Of a DNA stretch of 64,000 nt, positions 16,835 to 25,136 are shown in pieces. A program made the position numbers and the translations under genes. This stretch comes from Sphingobacterium hotanense. Lineage in GTDB: Bacteria > Bacteroidota > Bacteroidia > Sphingobacteriales > Sphingobacteriaceae. Where the stretch lies: NCBI RefSeq assembly GCF_008274825.1, contig NZ_CP030848.1:3781618-3845617 (forward strand). Direction: 5' to 3'. Under the pieces are notes generated by a model. It was not told where the DNA came from, searched no databases, and saw only the letters and a program-made list of their open reading frames with translations. Position 1 is the first letter of the stretch, and the number at the start of each line of letters is the position of its first letter.

Positions 16835-18174
16835 AATGAGGCTATAGAAATCCCTTTTATCTTCCTATATAGGTCTACAGCGTAGACATCCGTCATGCCA
16901 GATACGAAGTCGAGTACGGCTCTAATTTTCGAGTAGGTGTCCTCTTTTTCAGAGTGGAACTGCTCGGGCATCATCGCCACCAACTTTTTATCGAACATGG
17001 ATTTATTTGTTTTAAGGTAAGCGGGAACAAATTCTTCTAAAAGAGCGTTCATCACTTTAAAACCTGCTATTTCAATTTGTACTACGGTTGGCGCATTGTA
17101 AATACGCTTGACCGAGATATCAGATATCTTCTGCATATGCGCGACGATATCTGGATTTAGGGCGTCCATCAATGCTTTGTCGAAGGTGCCGGCAAGGAAA
17201 TCTTCCTCGCGGTCGACAAATACTTGCGCACAGCCGTTAATGAGTGTATTGATTGCTTTTGCCCGCAATAGGGATACCTTACTGGCCGTATCGGCAAGAC
17301 TATCCAAACGCGCACGCAGATCTTCGCCAGCACATAATGGCAACAAGAGATCTTCAACTTCCTGATAAGCTAAAATCTTCAGATGGTGTGCATCCTCCAA
17401 ATCAATGATATTATAACAGATATCATCTGCCGCTTCTACCAGATAGACCAGAGGATGGCGCATATAGCCTTTCGGGTTCTGCGGATCCTTGGCAATGCCA
17501 AGCTCAGCCGCGATCTGCTCGAAAGCTGCTTTCTCTGAATCGAAGAAACCATACTTTTTGCGGTGATGCGAACCTTTGACATGGCCATCAATAGCTGCAC
17601 ATGGATACTTTACGATGGAAGCAAGGCTAGTATATGTCAATGCGAAACCTTTCGGATCTTTCCCGTTGAAGGCATGTGTCAAAATACGCAGGGCATTGGC
17701 ATTCCCTTCAAAATGTGTCAGGTCTGCCCACTGCTCTTTAGAAACCATTTCCTGATATTTTACGCCTTTACCGTCGGTAAAAAACGTAGAAATCGCCGCC
17801 TCGCCGGAGTGACCGAAGGCAGGGTTGCCCAAGTCGTGCGATAGACAGGCTGCCGAAATAATATTCCCAACCTCTTGTAAGAATGGTGCTTCCTGATCAA
17901 TGTTCGGGTGTTTCTTCTTCAACAGATTATAAACCAAACGACCAAGCGAGCGCCCAACCGAAGCAACCTCCAAACTATGGGTCAATCGGTTATGAACGAA
18001 CACCACGCCAGGAAGCGGAAAAACCTGGGTTTTATTTTGTAAACGACGAAAAGGTGAGGAAAAGATTAGGCGATCGTAATCGCGTTGAAATTCCGAACGG
18101 GCGTCAAAATGTTCGCTTGGCTCCCGATGCTCATATCCCCAGCGCTTTGCCGATATTAACTGATTCCAATTCAT
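16828..18174 (-). CDS. dgt: Deoxyguanosinetriphosphate triphosphohydrolase (dGTPase)
   Basis: This 448-residue HD-domain enzyme hydrolyses dGTP (possibly other dNTPs) to deoxynucleoside and triphosphate, controlling dNTP pools. The metal-binding HD residues are visible as RLTHSLEVASVGR and CLSHDLGNPAFGHSGEAA. SSPFRRLQNKTQVFP near residue 40 is the family N-terminal motif. Length is typical. The gene ends inside a repeat C copy, which provides the TAG stop, so the insertion may have slightly altered the C-terminus. A -7 box lies 23 bases before the ATG. Confidence 0.95.
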   Translation of the reverse strand: MNWNQLISAKRWGYEHREPSEHFDARSEFQRDYDRLIFSSPFRRLQNKTQVFPLPGVVFVHNRLTHSLEVASVGRSLGRLVYNLLKKKHPNIDQEAPFLQEVGNIISAACLSHDLGNPAFGHSGEAAISTFFTDGKGVKYQEMVSKEQWADLTHFEGNANALRILTHAFNGKDPKGFALTYTSLASIVKYPCAAIDGHVKGSHHRKKYGFFDSEKAAFEQIAAELGIAKDPQNPKGYMRHPLVYLVEAADDICYNIIDLEDAHHLKILAYQEVEDLLLPLCAGEDLRARLDSLADTASKVSLLRAKAINTLINGCAQVFVDREEDFLAGTFDKALMDALNPDIVAHMQKISDISVKRIYNAPTVVQIEIAGFKVMNALLEEFVPAYLKTNKSMFDKKLVAMMPEQFHSEKEDTYSKIRAVLDFVSGMTDVYAVDLYRKIKGISIASLD

Positions 18175-18197
18175 TAAAAATATCAGATTTTGCTAGG

Positions 18198-18205
18198 CAA
18201 ATATA
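18198..18205 (-). promoter_or_regulatory. -7 box of dgt
   Basis: The minus strand reads TATATTTG, a perfect consensus, ending 23 bases before the dgt ATG. Confidence 0.6.
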
Positions 18206-18223
18206 CATTTTAAAAACGGGAGC

Positions 18224-18697
18224 TTAGGACAGATCACCCCTTTTTTGATAAATCATCCCCACAGATAAATTCAACAAATACAGCCCTTGCATTAGGATAA
18301 GAACAAAAAATGAAATACTGTAAAAGCCCTCCACGCGCATGAACATCTCACCTAACTGCTTCACCTGTTGGGCATTTTCCTTCAGCTCTTCAAAGCGCAT
18401 GACAAAACGATTGGACAGCGCATTCCAGGTATAGAAATTAAGTGCCAAGCAAACAAAACAGATGAAATGCATAATCGACCAACGGTGGGAATAGAGCAGA
18501 TGCTCCGTATAGCGATAAAGCACACTGAACAAAACTGCAAAGAAGGCAAGCGCAAAAACCGTTTCCTTCAACGGAACTGCGAGCACCCAGCCCACCCGCG
18601 GCTCAATAATAAAGGATGAATCCGGCGCGACGGAAAAAAAGCCAATCAGCAGTAAGAGAATGGCTATCGTGATGAAATAAGTATATATGGGTTTCAT
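18224..18697 (-). CDS. Four-helix membrane protein of unknown function
   Basis: This 157-residue protein has four hydrophobic segments (about residues 5-25, 45-65, 78-96 and 128-148). A polar stretch lies between the third and fourth (RFEELKENAQQVKQLGEMFMRV). The His-rich turn LLYSHRWSIMHF precedes the third segment. I do not recognise the family and assign no function. It lies upstream of dgt on the same strand, 49 bases from its start, but dgt has its own -7 box. Confidence 0.65.
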   Translation of the reverse strand: MKPIYTYFITIAILLLLIGFFSVAPDSSFIIEPRVGWVLAVPLKETVFALAFFAVLFSVLYRYTEHLLYSHRWSIMHFICFVCLALNFYTWNALSNRFVMRFEELKENAQQVKQLGEMFMRVEGFYSISFFVLILMQGLYLLNLSVGMIYQKRGDLS

Positions 18698-18751
18698 TAC
18701 GCTTATTTTCCATTAATTTACAAAATACAGCGCGAATGCTCAAGTTTTTCT

Positions 18752-18783
18752 TTTGGCTAAGCATCGCTTAATTGCTATCTTTA
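18752..18783 (+). promoter_or_regulatory. galM promoter
   Basis: -33 TTTG (18752-18755), a 20-base spacer, then TATCTTTA (18776-18783, one mismatch to TAnnTTTG). Nine bases separate it from the ATG at 18793. Confidence 0.55.
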
Positions 18784-18792
18784 GAGATAGAA

Positions 18793-19869
18793 ATGCATCC
18801 TACAATGACTGTTTATAAACTCCCCGAGAAAAAAGATTTTGAAAGCCGTATACAAGGTAAGAACACCCATCTGATAACGCTTACCAACCGTGCAGGCATG
18901 CAGGTAGCCCTTACGGACTACGGCGCCCGATTGGTAAGTGCTTTGGTGCCCGACAAGTTCGGTAACCTGATTGATGTCGTACTAGGTTTCTCGAGTATCA
19001 ATGGCTATCTGAAAGCGCAAGAACCTTATCACGGTGCTACCATAGGCCGCTTTTGTAACAGAATTGCGAATGGGAAGTTCACACTGAATGAGCAAGAATA
19101 TACCTTGGCAAAGAATAATGGCAACAATTGCTTGCACGGTGGCCCGGAAGGCTTCCACAACCGCGTATGGGATCGACAGGTGAGCTTCAACAAGGTGGTC
19201 GATTTTTATTACACCTCTCCAGATGGTGAAGAAGGTTTTCCAGGAGAGCTCAAGACTACCGTTTCGTATGAGTTGACCAATGAAAATGAGATAGTAATCC
19301 ATTTCAGAGCATCTACTGATGCCCCTACAATCATCAACTTTACCAATCATGCCTTTTTCAACCTGAATGGTGAAGGTAATGGAGATGTCCTGAACCATGA
19401 AATATTCATCAATTCGGAAGAGTTTGTTCCTATTGATGAGAACCAAGTTCCTACGGGCGAGATATTCCCTGTGGAAGGCACTGCATTGGATTTTAGACAA
19501 CCCAAAAAAATTGTTGATTATATCGATAGTAAGGAAGCGCAGTTGAAGAATGCGGGCGGCTTTGACCATACCTTCGTCAACAATCAACCTCCAACGATTG
19601 CCGTTGCGTCTGCATATTCCAAAGAAAGTGGTGTACTATTAGAAGTATTTACAACGGAGCCGGGGATACATCTCTACGCGGGCAATTTCTTAGCTGACGA
19701 TGAAGGAAAATCAGGACATAAATATTTAAGATATGGTGGGCTTTGTTTCGAAGCGCAACATTATCCGGATAGCCCAAACCATGCAAACTTCCCTTCTGTA
19801 GTCCTACAGCCAGGAAAAGAATACCAAAGCACGATTAAATATAAATTCAGCATAAAAAAGGAGGTTTAA
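18793..19869 (+). CDS. galM: Aldose 1-epimerase (galactose mutarotase)
   Basis: This 358-residue enzyme interconverts alpha and beta anomers of hexoses. Conserved family residues are visible. YGARLVSALVPDKFGN and the substrate-binding GATIGRFCNRIANGKF lie in the first third. NNGNNCLHGGPEGFHNRVW carries one catalytic His, NFTNHAFFNLNGEG the second, and FDHTFV and the C-terminal CFEAQHYPDSPNH carry the catalytic Glu. The start at 18793 fits the promoter; a second ATG four codons on is equally plausible. No galactose-utilisation genes are adjacent. The stop codon lies inside the terminator hairpin. Confidence 0.93.
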   Translation: MHPTMTVYKLPEKKDFESRIQGKNTHLITLTNRAGMQVALTDYGARLVSALVPDKFGNLIDVVLGFSSINGYLKAQEPYHGATIGRFCNRIANGKFTLNEQEYTLAKNNGNNCLHGGPEGFHNRVWDRQVSFNKVVDFYYTSPDGEEGFPGELKTTVSYELTNENEIVIHFRASTDAPTIINFTNHAFFNLNGEGNGDVLNHEIFINSEEFVPIDENQVPTGEIFPVEGTALDFRQPKKIVDYIDSKEAQLKNAGGFDHTFVNNQPPTIAVASAYSKESGVLLEVFTTEPGIHLYAGNFLADDEGKSGHKYLRYGGLCFEAQHYPDSPNHANFPSVVLQPGKEYQSTIKYKFSIKKEV

Positions 19870-19880
19870 AAACCTCCTTT
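19857..19880. terminator. Bidirectional terminator overlapping the galM stop codon
   Basis: An 11-bp perfect stem AAAGGAGGTTT/AAACCTCCTTT with a two-base spacer. The A-tract on the left gives a T-run for minus-strand transcripts from the antitoxin gene. The galM TAA is at the hairpin tip. Confidence 0.8.
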
Positions 19881-19884
19881 GTAT

Positions 19885-20145
19885 CTATATTCTTTCTAAA
19901 AAAGCTTTCAATTCATTTTTAGATTTTATTCTCACGAAATCACCATCTTTAAATTGCTGTTCAGACAATCGGAGTCTTTCACTCATTTCTTGGCCGAAGG
20001 ATAAGTCTTCTTCAGAAACAGGAGTTAAAAGGTAAGCTTGCTTTTTCCCTCGCTTAATAATTATCTGTTGACCAAGATCCGCTAGCTCAAAAAATTCATT
20101 CTGATTTTTTTTAAACTTTTTGCTCGATGTCTCAACTATTCCCAT
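19885..20145 (-). CDS. Phd/YefM-like antitoxin, apparently orphan
   Basis: This 86-residue protein resembles Phd/YefM antitoxins. The N-terminal DNA-binding part is TSSKKFKKNQNEFFELADLG, followed by QQIIIKRGKKQAYLLTPVSEED, and the C-terminal helix would bind a toxin. The ATG at 20145 is chosen because the upstream in-frame TTG adds four residues and the -7 box fits the ATG. No RelE/YoeB-type toxin gene lies on either side: only 15 bases separate its stop from galM, and argH lies upstream. Either the partner toxin is lost or encoded elsewhere, or this is a solitary regulator. Confidence 0.8.
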   Translation of the reverse strand: MGIVETSSKKFKKNQNEFFELADLGQQIIIKRGKKQAYLLTPVSEEDLSFGQEMSERLRLSEQQFKDGDFVRIKSKNELKAFLERI

Positions 20146-20162
20146 TACGATTTTCAATTAAT

Positions 20163-20170
20163 CAAAAATA
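20163..20170 (-). promoter_or_regulatory. -7 box of the Phd-like antitoxin
   Basis: The minus strand reads TATTTTTG, a perfect consensus, 17 bases before the ATG at 20145. Confidence 0.6.
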
Positions 20171-20203
20171 AGAATAAATTATCACTATCAGATTATCAAG
20201 CTG

Positions 20204-21538
20204 TTAAGCTTTCAGCAAATCCTCTAAAGCCTGATGAACCTTCTCAAAACCGAAGGACTGCTTCACTTCCGAAAACATTCTTTCTATCTGATCATTGCAT
20301 AGATTGCCGATACTACCTTCATGTGTATGTTGCACCTCTTTTGAAGGATTAAAATTACCCTCTTCAATGGCTAAGCCAATATTCTTATATGCCTCGCGGA
20401 ACGGTACGCCTTTTAGCACCTCGTTGTTTACTACCTCTACACTGAATAGGTAATCGTATTTTGGGTCATCCAAGATGTTATCCTTGATCGTAATATTCTG
20501 TAGCATGTAGGTTGCAATCGCCAAGCAATCGTTTAATGATTGGAATGCCGGGAAAAGATTTTCCTTCAACAACTGCAAGTCACGGTGATAGCCAACCGGT
20601 AGGTTCGACGTCATCATAGCAATTTCGTTTGGCAATGCCTGAATTTTATTGCAGCGAGAACGAATCAATTCAAAAACATCCGGGTTCTTCTTATGCGGCA
20701 TAATGCTGGACCCCGTTGTTAGATGGGCCGGGAAGGAAATAAAGCCAAAGTTTTGATTGATGAATAAGGTGACATCCATGGCAAACTTCGCTAATGTCGC
20801 TGCAATGGAACTCATCGCCTGCGCTAATATCCTTTCCGTCTTGCCTCGTCCCATTTGTGCATAGACCACATTGTAGTTCAAATCCTCGAACCCTAATAAT
20901 TGGGTGGTCATGGAACGGTTCAACGGAAACGAAGAACCATAGCCCGCCGCCGAGCCTAGCGGATTTTTATTACAAACGGCCCAGGCAGCCTTCAACAATT
21001 GCAAATCGTCTACTAAACTTTCTGCATATGCTCCAAACCATAATCCAAAAGAGGACGGCATGGCAATCTGCAGGTGCGTATATCCTGGCATTAGAACCGA
21101 CTTATATTGATTGCTCAAGCTTATTAATTGCTCAAACAAAACTTCTGTATTCTTAAAGATACTCTCGATTTCTGAACGGAAATACAGCTTAAGGTCTACT
21201 AAAACCTGATCATTTCTCGATCTGCCGGAGTGAATTTTCTTCCCCGCCTCACCGATGCGCTGCGTCAGCATCATCTCCACTTGCGAGTGAACATCCTCTA
21301 CCGAATCCTCGATCTGAAATTTAGCATCCAATACCTCCTGGTAGATGTTTTTCAGCTCCTTCTGTACCGCAACAAGATCCTCCTCGCTCATCAAACCAAT
21401 GCTAGCAAGCATCTTTGTATGCGCTAATGAACCCAAAACATCAGCACCCGCAAGCTGCAAGTCCATCTCACGATCGCGCCCAACGGTAAAGGATTCTACA
21501 AAAGAATCCACATCAATATTTTTTTGCCAAATCTTCAT
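20204..21538 (-). CDS. argH: Argininosuccinate lyase
   Basis: This 444-residue cytoplasmic enzyme performs the last step of arginine synthesis, splitting argininosuccinate into arginine and fumarate. The superfamily signature with the flexible catalytic loop is TTGSSIMPHKKNPD (SSxMPxKxN). HSGRSRNDQV and MPGYTHLQIAMPSSFGLW are the other substrate-site motifs. The start at MKIWQKN is preferred over a 10-codon extension because a -7 box lies between them. No other arg genes are nearby, so it is not in an arginine operon here. Length is slightly below the usual 455-470. Confidence 0.95.
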   Translation of the reverse strand: MKIWQKNIDVDSFVESFTVGRDREMDLQLAGADVLGSLAHTKMLASIGLMSEEDLVAVQKELKNIYQEVLDAKFQIEDSVEDVHSQVEMMLTQRIGEAGKKIHSGRSRNDQVLVDLKLYFRSEIESIFKNTEVLFEQLISLSNQYKSVLMPGYTHLQIAMPSSFGLWFGAYAESLVDDLQLLKAAWAVCNKNPLGSAAGYGSSFPLNRSMTTQLLGFEDLNYNVVYAQMGRGKTERILAQAMSSIAATLAKFAMDVTLFINQNFGFISFPAHLTTGSSIMPHKKNPDVFELIRSRCNKIQALPNEIAMMTSNLPVGYHRDLQLLKENLFPAFQSLNDCLAIATYMLQNITIKDNILDDPKYDYLFSVEVVNNEVLKGVPFREAYKNIGLAIEEGNFNPSKEVQHTHEGSIGNLCNDQIERMFSEVKQSFGFEKVHQALEDLLKA

Positions 21539-21556
21539 GATCAATATTTTGTGAAA

Positions 21557-21564
21557 CAAAAATA
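21557..21564 (-). promoter_or_regulatory. -7 box of argH
   Basis: The minus strand reads TATTTTTG, 18 bases before the ATG at 21538. It excludes the longer open frame starting at 21568. Confidence 0.55.
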
Positions 21565-21797
21565 CCAATTAAACAGACAAAAACAGGTAGTTTTTCGCAT
21601 TGTTTTTCAATTAATCAACTACACTTGCGTTCGCTAACATATCCTGTTCAGCTATTCAAAAACGCCGTTTTTTAATCTAAAAACAACAAAAACTTAATAA
21701 CATTAAGCATGGAATTCTCATAAAATCTACTAATCAAATAGAGTTAAAAATTGTTAAACTAAATTAAGTAACCACTTACTTTTTTTTAAAAAACATC

Positions 21798-21828
21798 TTG
21801 TAGGGTCTGAATTAAAGCCCTATGTTTG
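21798..21828 (+). promoter_or_regulatory. Promoter of a candidate small RNA
   Basis: -33 TTG (21798-21800), a 20-base spacer, then a perfect -7 box TATGTTTG (21821-21828). It lies in the middle of the 757-bp gap between argH and rbfA. The spacer and box hold a 6-bp inverted repeat TAGGGT/GCCCTA. Confidence 0.6.
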
Positions 21829-21833
21829 TGATG

Positions 21834-22007
21834 TAAAGGGGAATGAAAAAACAATTAGTGAGTAGCAACTCACGTTAATAACCACCTAGAAATACTAAAC
21901 ATGATAGACCCAAAAAGTCTTAAAACTTGAAAAATATTATTCTATCCAATTATAAACTAATTTTGATTTGAAGACTTGTCACTATGCCCACGACAAGTCT
22001 TTTTTTA
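21834..22007 (+). ncRNA. Candidate small RNA of about 170 nt, possibly with an 11-codon ORF
   Basis: The approximate 5' end is inferred from the promoter at 21798-21828 and the 3' end from the intrinsic terminator at 21971-22006. Near the 5' end AAAGGGG precedes ATG at 21843, which opens an 11-residue frame (MKKQLVSSNSR, stop 21876-21878). The hairpin GTGAGT-AGCA-ACTCAC (21858-21873) lies inside that frame. No known RNA family is recognised; it is not tmRNA, RNase P RNA or SRP RNA by their conserved motifs. It could be a regulatory RNA, a dual-function RNA or a relic leader. The remainder of the gap to 22240 shows nothing else. Confidence 0.5.
21971..22006 (+). terminator. Intrinsic terminator of the candidate small RNA
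   Basis: A perfect 10-bp stem AAGACTTGTC/GACAAGTCTT with an 11-base loop is followed by seven T residues. No protein gene precedes it on this strand for more than 1.3 kb. Confidence 0.9.
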
Positions 22008-22244
22008 TGCCCCCTTGCTACCTTCTTCTCCACACTCCCCTTTCAAACCCAATGTAAACCCAATGTATACCCCAATCACAACCGCTCTGAAAGGGTTATG
22101 ATTTGGTTATCGATAGGTTTTACTAAAAGCAAGACCTAATCCAGCTCCGCCCCACGACTATTCCAGCCTTGTCCATACGTTCTTTTTCCATCAAACTCCT
22201 CATAATATTGAACTGAGATAACAAAGCATCTTTTTAAAAATCCT

Positions 22245-22252
22245 TATATTTG
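22245..22252 (+). promoter_or_regulatory. -7 box of the rbfA operon
   Basis: TATATTTG is a perfect consensus, 44 bases before the rbfA ATG. The leader contains AAACGTAATGAAACGTTTT, which has AAACGT repeated. Confidence 0.55.
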
Positions 22253-22296
22253 TGTTATTGGAAACGTAATGAAACGTTTTCTCATTCAATATCATT

Positions 22297-22671
22297 ATGG
22301 GAACAGAAAGTAAAAGACAGCAACGATTTGCCGGCGTAATTCAGCAGGATTTAGCGGAGATGTTTCAGAGAGAGGGGAATTCGTGGGCTCCTGGTGCCTT
22401 TATTACCGTAACAAAAGTGCGTGTAACGCCTGACCTCTCCATTGCTCGCGTATTTCTAAGTTTTTTAAACACAAATACTGCGAAAGCTGATATTGAAAGC
22501 ATTCGTTCAAAAACTAGCGAGATACGATATAAACTTGGTGCGCGCATCAAAAATCAAGCGCGTATTGTTCCGCAGTTGGAGTTCTTCTTAGACGATACCA
22601 ACGAGTACGTGGAACATATGGATAAAATATTTGAGGAAATCAGCAAAGAGCCTCGTCAACCGGAAGAATAG
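22297..22671 (+). CDS. rbfA: 30S ribosome-binding factor A
   Basis: This 124-residue KH-fold protein is needed for late 16S rRNA maturation of the 30S subunit and for cold adaptation. The family pattern is present: SKRQQRFAGVIQQDLAEMF at the N-terminus, ITVTKVRVTPDLSIARVFLSF in the core, and RYKLGARIKNQARIVPQLEFFLDDT. The normal length is complete. It leads a run of four tightly packed genes (aat 13 bases on, then two overlapping genes). Confidence 0.95.
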   Translation: MGTESKRQQRFAGVIQQDLAEMFQREGNSWAPGAFITVTKVRVTPDLSIARVFLSFLNTNTAKADIESIRSKTSEIRYKLGARIKNQARIVPQLEFFLDDTNEYVEHMDKIFEEISKEPRQPEE

Positions 22672-22684
22672 TTTAGCCTAACGC

Positions 22685-23353
22685 ATGCCCTATTTATTGG
22701 ATGAAGCACAATTGGCTTTTCCACATCCCCGCTTGGCGGATGAAGACGGATTATTAGCAATCGGAGGCGATTTATCGGCAGAGCGCTTGTTGCTAGCCTA
22801 CCAAAACGGAATTTTTCCTTGGTATGACGAAGACACGCCCATTCTATGGTATTCGCCACATGAACGCTTTGTAATACATAAAGGAAAGTTGAAGATTTCC
22901 AAAAGCATGCGACAGGTGCTGCGATCTAAGCGGTTTAAGGTCACCTACAATCAAGCATTCGAGCAGGTAATCGATCAATGTGCGAGGATTGCGCGCGAGG
23001 GCCAGCAAGGAACGTGGATCTTACCGGAGATGAAAGCCGCCTATATCTCGCTCCACAAGCATGGTTATGCACATAGTGTTGAGGTATGGGAACAAGGTCA
23101 GCTAGTAGGTGGCTTGTACGGTATTAAAGTTGGAAATGTTTTCGGCGGGGAAAGCATGTTTTCCAAAGTTTCCAATGCATCGAAGGTAGCCCTGATAAGC
23201 CTAGCGGAAGATTTTGGAATCTCCATGATCGACTGTCAGGTCCATTCAGTGCATTTGGAAAGCATGGGTGCGTGTTTAATTTCGCAGGAAGAGTTTTTAG
23301 CAATCATACAACAACAAGAAATCAAAGCTTATGACTTTCAGCGAGTACTTTAA
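22685..23353 (+). CDS. aat: Leucyl/phenylalanyl-tRNA--protein transferase
   Basis: This 222-residue cytoplasmic enzyme attaches Leu or Phe to proteins with N-terminal Arg or Lys, feeding the N-degron pathway to ClpS/ClpAP. Family motifs are FPHPRLADEDGLLAIGGDLS, AYQNGIFPWYDEDTPILWYSP, and the GNAT-like core GGLYGIKVGNVFGGESMFSK followed by IDCQVHSVHLESMGA. The start at 22685 is 13 bases after rbfA. The next gene starts inside its last 23 bases. No clpS is nearby. Confidence 0.95.
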   Translation: MPYLLDEAQLAFPHPRLADEDGLLAIGGDLSAERLLLAYQNGIFPWYDEDTPILWYSPHERFVIHKGKLKISKSMRQVLRSKRFKVTYNQAFEQVIDQCARIAREGQQGTWILPEMKAAYISLHKHGYAHSVEVWEQGQLVGGLYGIKVGNVFGGESMFSKVSNASKVALISLAEDFGISMIDCQVHSVHLESMGACLISQEEFLAIIQQQEIKAYDFQRVL

Positions 23354-24410
23354 CCTTTCAGCAGATATTTGTTATGTCAATAGTTCGGGAGATGGTTTAA
23401 TTCCCAAGCGCAGCTTGGAATGGCGAAGAACCTGGGAAGAGCAATTCTTCGCGGCGGATACGGATCTACGTAATCAGCAAACAGCTTTTCTGGAAACTGT
23501 AAAGGATACCATCGCTAGAGTTTTTCATGCCGCTGAACATACTGTCTATTTGACACCAAATTTCTCTTTCGGTTATTCTACGCTCATTGACTTATTGCCT
23601 AAGGATTATCGCTATCTGGCATTGGAGGGCGAGTATCCATCGATCCTCTACCCTATCATTTCGAGAAACTTAGCTTATAAAACCGTTAAGGTGGACGAAC
23701 AGGTTGAAGAAAATATCCTGGAAGCAATTGCGGACTATAAGCCAAATGTTTTGTTGATCAGCATCGTACAATATGTCAGTGGATTAAAGATAGACCCGCG
23801 ATTTTTTAGACGCTTGAAAGAGGAACACCCTGATATCTGGATTATTGCTGACGGTTCGCAATATTTGGGTACCGAGGATTTCGCATTCGATCGTTCAGGA
23901 ATCGATGCCTTGTCTTGTAGCGGCTATAAGTGGCTATGTTCGGGTTTTGGAAACGGCTTTCTCTTGTTGCACCAAAAACTACAAGCGGCATTGGAGCTAG
24001 GGTTAAAAGATATACCCAGACCGACGACCGATTTCTGGAGCAATAAAAGTGTGCTGGATACTTTCTTTCAGCCAGGACATGTAGATACGGTGAGCCAGGG
24101 TACACTGAAAGAATCCTTGCTGCTATTTGAAGAATTAGGATTGGAGGCAATTGGCGAACACATAGCGACACTTTGCGATGAAGCTTATCGCTTACTTGCT
24201 GAGCGCGACCTGCTATTGCCAGAGATTGCACGTCGACCGCTTCGATCTGCTTTGATCAATATTCAGCTGGATCAATCGCTCTATCCAAAACTTATGACAG
24301 AGGGCATAAAATGCTTCCCACGTGGAACAGGCATTCGAATTGGGCTACATTTATACAATGAGCTCGAAGATATACACAGATTAATAGCTACTATAGATAA
24401 ATTGAGATGA
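23331..24410 (+). CDS. Class V-type PLP-dependent aminotransferase
   Basis: This 359-residue fold-type I PLP enzyme belongs to the aminotransferase class V/cysteine desulfurase superfamily. The PLP lysine is in SCSGYKWLCSGFGNGF, preceded by the cofactor-binding Asp in IIADGSQYLG and the phosphate-binding YLTPNFSFGYST region. There is no desulfurase-type catalytic Cys loop that I can place, so a plain aminotransferase or kynureninase-like role is as likely. The substrate is unknown. It overlaps aat by 23 bases and the next gene by four (ATGA), so all are translationally coupled. Confidence 0.82.
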   Translation: MTFSEYFNLSADICYVNSSGDGLIPKRSLEWRRTWEEQFFAADTDLRNQQTAFLETVKDTIARVFHAAEHTVYLTPNFSFGYSTLIDLLPKDYRYLALEGEYPSILYPIISRNLAYKTVKVDEQVEENILEAIADYKPNVLLISIVQYVSGLKIDPRFFRRLKEEHPDIWIIADGSQYLGTEDFAFDRSGIDALSCSGYKWLCSGFGNGFLLLHQKLQAALELGLKDIPRPTTDFWSNKSVLDTFFQPGHVDTVSQGTLKESLLLFEELGLEAIGEHIATLCDEAYRLLAERDLLLPEIARRPLRSALINIQLDQSLYPKLMTEGIKCFPRGTGIRIGLHLYNELEDIHRLIATIDKLR

Positions 24411-25045
24411 ATTTTAAGATAGGCGATTTAGTGCGGTTTGTAGACGAACCGATTGAAGGACATATTACCGCTTTTATGGCGAACGGCTTAGTCGGGGTAA
24501 CCGACGATACAGGCTTTGAGATACCCGTTATGCAAGATAAGATTACTTTGGTTCATGGCAATATGCGCATGGAAGAAGATGAGGAACCGCAGCAAGTTAA
24601 TACTACCGCGAAGTTTATCGAGAAAGGTATCTTCTTAGCACTGACCGGCGAGCAGAAAGAAGGCTTAGTGAAGTTTTTCATCGCTAATGAAACAAGCTAT
24701 GAGCTTTTGGTTGCCGTTAAAGAGGTCAATGGCAATAAATGCACCGGTATTTACAACAATATTATTCCTGCACGCGAATACCATCAGATATATACTGCGA
24801 ATTTCGCTAACATTCATAAATGGCCAAACCTGGAGTTTCAGATCTTGCGTACCTCTAGACGTCAGCACAACGAAGTGCCACCAATTGAGAAAACAATTAA
24901 GGTGAAGGCGTTAGACCTTATTAACTCTAAAGAACGGTCGGAAGTACTGCCGGATAAAGCTTGGTTATGGGAGTTGGATAAAATTGAAGAAAATATCGGC
25001 TTGGACAAATTGAAAGCACATTTTATTTCACACCGTCCAAAGTAA
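24407..25045 (+). CDS. DUF2027-type protein without an Smr domain
   Basis: This 212-residue cytoplasmic protein has an N-terminal small beta domain (KIGDLVRFVDEPIEGHITAFM ... GFEIPV, about residues 1-50). A central beta-rich domain with KGIFLALTGEQKEGLVKFFIAN and the C-terminal ERSEVLPDKAWLWELDKIEE follow. This is the layout of Bacteroidota DUF2027 proteins. In the longer relatives a C-terminal Smr (MutS2-like nuclease) domain follows; here the protein ends first and no LDLHG-type Smr motif is present. Function is unknown. It is coupled to the preceding aminotransferase by an ATGA overlap. Confidence 0.72.
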   Translation: MNFKIGDLVRFVDEPIEGHITAFMANGLVGVTDDTGFEIPVMQDKITLVHGNMRMEEDEEPQQVNTTAKFIEKGIFLALTGEQKEGLVKFFIANETSYELLVAVKEVNGNKCTGIYNNIIPAREYHQIYTANFANIHKWPNLEFQILRTSRRQHNEVPPIEKTIKVKALDLINSKERSEVLPDKAWLWELDKIEENIGLDKLKAHFISHRPK

Positions 25046-25136
25046 CGAAGGATATAGTAAATTTTCTTATTATTTTCTTAAAACTCGTTTAGAGAAATAT
25101 TTTTCCTTATTTTAGCAATTTACTATTGCCAAAATA

